A DNA stretch of 64,000 nt from Pomacea canaliculata (taxonomy: Eukaryota > Mollusca > Gastropoda > Architaenioglossa > Ampullariidae): the NCBI RefSeq assembly GCF_003073045.1, contig NC_037593.1, positions 10,092,735-10,156,734 on the forward strand, read 5' to 3'. A program made the translations under genes and the position numbers. Every line of letters begins with the position of its first letter. The stretch's first letter is position 1. Below, in pieces: positions 60,501 to 64,000 of this stretch. The notes under the pieces were generated by a model, which saw nothing but the letters and a program-made list of their open reading frames with translations, was not told the DNA's origin and did no database searches.

Positions 60501-62499
60501 AATCGAAACTGAAGGCTTTTATGAGCGCGCAACAGCAGGGTGGGAAAGGGAAGGAAGCGAGGGAGGGGGCAGTTGGAAAATCACCGACTTTCTGAGAACC
60601 CGCGCCAACCTCCTGCACGGGCGGAGCGTGGTTCTAAACCACTACCTCGTGCAATTGCGTCATCAGACCTGGATTGTAAACAAGCAGCCGCCGAGCTGCC
60701 CTAGTTTACAGCGACCCTTCTCCCACGGCATCCTACTAACGCGGTTGATAGAATCTGAAGGGTTTAGGTTGCCTGTCGGTTGGGCCTCCTGTGTGCTTAC
60801 GTGTGCGCATGAAACTTCGATCTTTCAGAAAGCATTTAATAGTAAGCCTTGGTAAGATTTCACACATGTAACCCTGGATCCACCCTCTTATTGAAAACAC
60901 AGACGATTCTTGGTGTTCATCACTGCACGTTCTACTGCAAGCGTTCCTGGTTGACGAGTGGTTCAGTGGTACTCCGGGACTGTGGCGTGATGGACCTGAC
61001 TAACCGACACAACCCACACACACCAACGCACCAGATACTCGAGGATCGACTGGCGGTGTAGCAGATGTCCCTCCCGTTGCGCAACTAAAGCAGCCGTGCG
61101 TGACGTCACATGGCGCCCCTCCCGCGGAATGCAGGTGTTAATGACAGTGTCACGCGTCACGACCGAGTCAACGGCTGGAGAGTACCCCGGCTATCACATT
61201 ATTTTCTCCACACCACACATCCGTCATACCCGTAATGTATCTTAGTGTCATGTCCCTTGACGCGAATACTCCTCTGACTTTGGTTTCTGTCTCAGTGTTA
61301 GCATAAATGGAATGTCACCTGCTGCCTCTCACTAATCAGAAGTCCCCGTGTAGGGCTAGGCTAACATTATCAATGTCGTCTTCATCATTATAGCTTTATC
61401 ATCAATTGCTTCCACAGAGAACCACAGAGTGAAAGCTTAAATTGTTGACTACCAATTAAACTGTAAATTGCTAGGCATCAGTCTTGTTAAAAGCTCCAGG
61501 TATATTACCACCAGCCAAAGAACTAATACAGACATAAAAGACAAACTGGAAAAGTCCTATATTCTTTACTTAACAACCACTTTAGTCATGCTGTGAATAC
61601 AGCGAATAAATGACCTCAAACTGGCTGACCCCTTTATCTTGATCACTTCTGTGGTTAGGTATGCTTTGTGTTTGCTCTTCGCTGCTATCTCTAAACTCCA
61701 CATAGAGCTTCCAGTGTGAGGGACAGGCACTACCATCATCAAGAATGAGAATAGCTGATTTTTTCCAAGCTAGGTCATCTCATCATCCTCCTTATACTAT
61801 TATCACAGAAACTACGATCCAGCTATACAAGGATTTTTTGGTCAGTTTCCAAAAAAGTCATGGTTAACTGGTCAGATCACAAAGGAATTTCCTGAAGTGC
61901 ACCTGGTGTTTTCCAGAGACACAGTAGCACTACACAGGCATTCAAATTTTGAACTGCATTCATTAGCACCATCAAGGATTCCCACTTAAGGCAATGACAG
62001 CATAATTAATGAAAATATGCCAATACCAATAATGTAGAAACAAATAATAGGTTTTTAATAGTAAGAACTGTCTCCAGTAACTAGCATGTAAACTATCTAT
62101 CTATTCTATTCCTCTTCGTGCATCAGATTGCACATAAGGCCTCAACCAGAGTCCGCCACAGATGTCGATCAGCTGAAACCCGCTTCAAGTGACATCCTGT
62201 CCAGCCCTTTCCTTTCCTCTCCCTTTCCACTGTTCTTAGCATGTAAACATTCTGTGTCAAATAAATGCTCTTTGAACAGCTTAAAATCTGATACAATCCA
62301 GAATGTTACATTTGTAAAGCCTTGTGTGACCCAAAATCTGCATAGACACATACACAGGCAAGGTGCATATGCTTGTGCACTTACAGATTCACAAATGATT
62401 TTGTACAGCAGAAAATGCTTACATCAAAATAAATCAATACTTACAGTTCAAAGACTAGAAATATGAAGGTAGGCGTTTCAAAGTAGTCATGAAGCTCAA
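54520..62499 (-). CDS. PHKG: Phosphorylase b kinase gamma catalytic subunit (3' two-thirds)
   Basis: Ten exons in the window, in order 62499-62445, 59782-59717, 59376-59304, 58719-58629, 58275-58185, 57078-57049, 56162-56039, 55735-55655, 55392-55351, 54762-54520; phases agree throughout. They encode about 298 residues. The first roughly 100 residues (Gly-rich loop, catalytic Lys) lie past the right edge. Seen in order: hinge region [18 protein letters not shown], catalytic loop [41 protein letters not shown], and the C-lobe end ALNHPFF. The Glu before LCGTPGY replaces the phospho-Thr of most kinases and explains constitutive activity of the family; its codon spans an intron. The C-terminus keeps the calmodulin-binding regulatory region, including [25 protein letters not shown]. 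In the Ca-regulated holoenzyme the subunit activates glycogen phosphorylase. No paralogue-specific feature separates PHKG1 from PHKG2. Confidence 0.96.
56483..56974 (-). mobile_element. Internally deleted Tigger (pogo) DNA transposon in a PHKG intron
   Basis: Termini CAGGTAGTCCTCGACTTAC and its inverse, CGAGGACTACCTG, are flanked by TA. The minus strand at about 56870-56690 still encodes the transposase N-terminal helix-turn-helix: [45 protein letters not shown]. The DDE catalytic part is missing. It is CpG-rich against a CpG-poor background, so it is fairly young. Confidence 0.9.
57230..57510 (+). mobile_element. LINE 3' end (CR1/L2 type) in a PHKG intron
   Basis: A T-rich 3' UTR-like stretch ends TTCTTAAGCGCTACAAGC, GTGCAAGTATGCACTATACA, AATCTTGTGCTTATTATTAC. 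The same order of motifs is seen in the 3' UTR of the coding-bearing LINE at 46485-46930. Confidence 0.7.
58581..58604. repeat. Poly-A tract in a PHKG intron
   Basis: 24 consecutive A beside the splice donor side of the DFG exon (exon edge at 58629). Confidence 0.9.
58895..59100 (-). mobile_element. LINE fragment with RNase H domain
   Basis: The minus strand encodes [20 protein letters not shown], then [17 protein letters not shown]. The FTAELTAI block is the RNase H motif containing the catalytic Glu, as found at the end of I/R1/Jockey-type LINEs. It is a short 5'- and 3'-truncated piece with a frame change near 59060. Confidence 0.7.
59608..59650 (+). repeat. Left copy of a 40-bp direct repeat flanking a PHKG exon
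   Basis: TTCAGAATGTTTGTTCAATG, then ACCACAACAAAACCCTGCT. A near-identical copy lies at 59892-59933, on the other side of the 66-bp exon at 59717-59782. Confidence 0.85.
59892..59933 (+). repeat. Right copy of the 40-bp direct repeat
   Basis: Matches 59608-59650 with only a few substitutions (CACCACAACAAAAGCCTGCT at its right part). The CpG-rich block begins soon after it. Confidence 0.85.
59980..61250. other. CpG-rich, GC-rich block inside a PHKG intron
   Basis: This block has frequent CG dinucleotides and long open frames on both strands, while the introns around it have almost none. It contains a T-run/G-run at 60373-60426 and a tRNA-like A box (TTGCGCAACGG) with a possible B box on the minus strand near 61085-61030. 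It is either an unmethylated regulatory island or a recent insertion. No protein family was recognised in the open frames. Confidence 0.5.
60373..60426. repeat. T-run joined to G-run
   Basis: About 16 T followed directly by about 17 G, like the tract at 4535-4597. Confidence 0.9.
62107..62207 (-). mobile_element. LINE ORF2 C-terminal remnant (RTE-like)
   Basis: The minus strand reads [20 protein letters not shown], then VEALCAI, a stop, and CTKRNR. The [14 protein letters not shown] ending is typical of RTE-type endonuclease-reverse transcriptase tails. Only the last 30 or so codons survive, in the PHKG intron. Confidence 0.6.
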
Positions 62500-64000
62500 C
62501 TGAAAGCAATGAATGAAAACATGAAATTTATTATCAAATGGATCTCATTTTCTGTGACAGAAATTAAGTCTAATCAACAGTAGCCTCTCTTGTTCATGCA
62601 TACAATAACACACAACAGCACATAAAAGAGCTATGCACATTAAAGAAACAGATGACTAACAGATTGAGAGCCTTTGCCCATGATGAGATCAATGTGCTGT
62701 GTATTAAAAACTAGAAATCAACTGACATATACTGACATACAACTTAAAATTTATAACCACACAATGAAGAAACATAAAACATCTAATGGATGACACCAAA
62801 GCAAACATAAGTTAACTGCATGGAAGAAGATGGGAATTTGAGATGTGAGCAAAAGAGTTGATTATTAATGCATTCTACCTATGCATCATGCAAGTAAAAA
62901 CAAACTATGAAAGGCCCCATAACCTTTAAGTTGTTGGTGAGTGAAGTTTTAAAGTCACACTTATCTTGCGAGCAGTTTATCGTTTGTTTTTTGTGGGTGG
63001 GGGGAGGGGGTAGTGAGGCAGTGCCCACCTACTCTTGCTTTCTACATTAACTTTTCACAGCTCTCTAGGTGTCCAGTCCCCATTCAGCAGTTAAATCAAC
63101 TGTGGACAGTATGCTATGCTACTTTGGTATCCAGCCAGCTAATGTGTACACCTGTAGCCTGAAATGCTGGTGCTCTAAACAATCAACTATGCTTTTCTAC
63201 ATACTAAGTGCGATCTAATCAGAAGCAGGAATTTCTCAGTAATTTTGTTGGAATCTCACTGTGTATTACTGTGAAGAGTACTGGATCATCTCACAAAGAC
63301 AAATCAGATCTATTCATTTCTCTTATAACAGAGATGAAAAGAAAATTGTTCATTACGTACTGTCAGTTTTGAATTTCCTGCACCCACTTATGCTTCACTT
63401 GAACAATATTGGATAAGCATCTCATCTAAGTAGGATAACGTCAATAAAAAAAAAAAAATCCAGAAACTTCAAGACCAGGAGATAATATTATTATGCATAA
63501 CTACTAAGTATTCAGTATTTTCCATGTGCCACAAAAATTGAGAAGTTATTAAATCACACTTACAAGTATGAGATCATAATATATTCTACAAAAGCTTGTG
63601 TTAAAAAAATAGAAAAAGGGAAAAAGAAACAAGAATTATGTTGTAGAGGCAGGCTGAGTGCCAAGGGTGAATTGCACAATCATTACTGGCATCAGAGGTG
63701 GAAAGGTGCAAGGTGTAATGTAGTCTTCTACTCCTTAATTAAAACATGACTGTGACATCAAACCTTGACAGGCAACCAAAAAAATTAAAGGTAATATGTT
63801 AAAGTCAGTTTTCTACAAAAACAGCAAATCCCTCAGCATTGCCATTCTTATTTTATTATTTCCACATGTGTATGTAGCTCAAGGATGCTTTTTTCTATCA
63901 TAACATTTAATTTTCATGTATTTCTGCATACGCATAGCACACATTAATGATAGAGAAAAGGCCCGAACTTGAAAAATAACAAACAGTAAAGAAGCACAGA
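62500..64000. other. PHKG intron running to the right edge
   Basis: AT-rich DNA with a G-rich patch at about 62995-63015 and an A-run at 63447-63460. I looked for the preceding kinase exon (HPNI/Gly-loop region) on the minus strand and did not find it, so it lies beyond the window. Confidence 0.6.

Overview
This is nuclear DNA from an invertebrate animal, most likely a mollusc and probably a gastropod. The evidence is intron-rich single-copy metazoan genes with GT-AG introns, a tRNA-derived SINE, CR1/L2-like LINE tails, many trinucleotide microsatellites, and strong CpG depletion over the housekeeping genes, as expected from invertebrate gene-body methylation. The species cannot be named from this window.

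Layout. Positions 1-97 hold what looks like the last coding exon of a membrane protein entering from the left (+). From about 0.1 to 38 kb the DNA is repeat-rich, has ordinary CpG content and is gene-poor. Its main content is two related genes on the minus strand, here called A (9403-13935) and B (21058-25250). Each is a two-exon gene for a secreted-to-surface type I membrane protein: signal peptide, two Ig-like domains with matching Cys spacing, one membrane helix starting at W265, and a short tail. An Ig-like spare exon lies in the intron of A, and a possible decayed third copy lies between A and B. Several exon-like segments of unknown ownership occur at 2263-2430, 20587-20854 (+) and 28303-28494 (-). 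Mobile DNA here includes three copies of one tRNA-derived SINE, a 737-bp TIR element with a 162-bp hAT element inserted in it, LINE 3' ends with expanded (ATC)n/(ATT)n tails, and a fossil Ty3/gypsy fragment.

From about 38.3 kb to the right end the sequence turns AT-rich and CpG-poor and carries three conserved housekeeping genes. These are DPH1 (38315-45800, +, 12 exons, first enzyme of diphthamide synthesis), an SRR1-like/SRRD gene (47276-50178, +, 7 exons), and the phosphorylase kinase gamma catalytic subunit (54520-62499, -, 10 exons in the window; the N-terminal third lies beyond the right edge). SRRD and PHKG converge. Their introns contain LINE fragments, a Tigger element with a remnant transposase helix-turn-helix, a small MITE, and one strikingly CpG-rich block at about 59980-61250.

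The three housekeeping genes have no obvious functional link. The likely biology of interest is the lineage-specific Ig-like membrane protein pair and the exon fragments around it.
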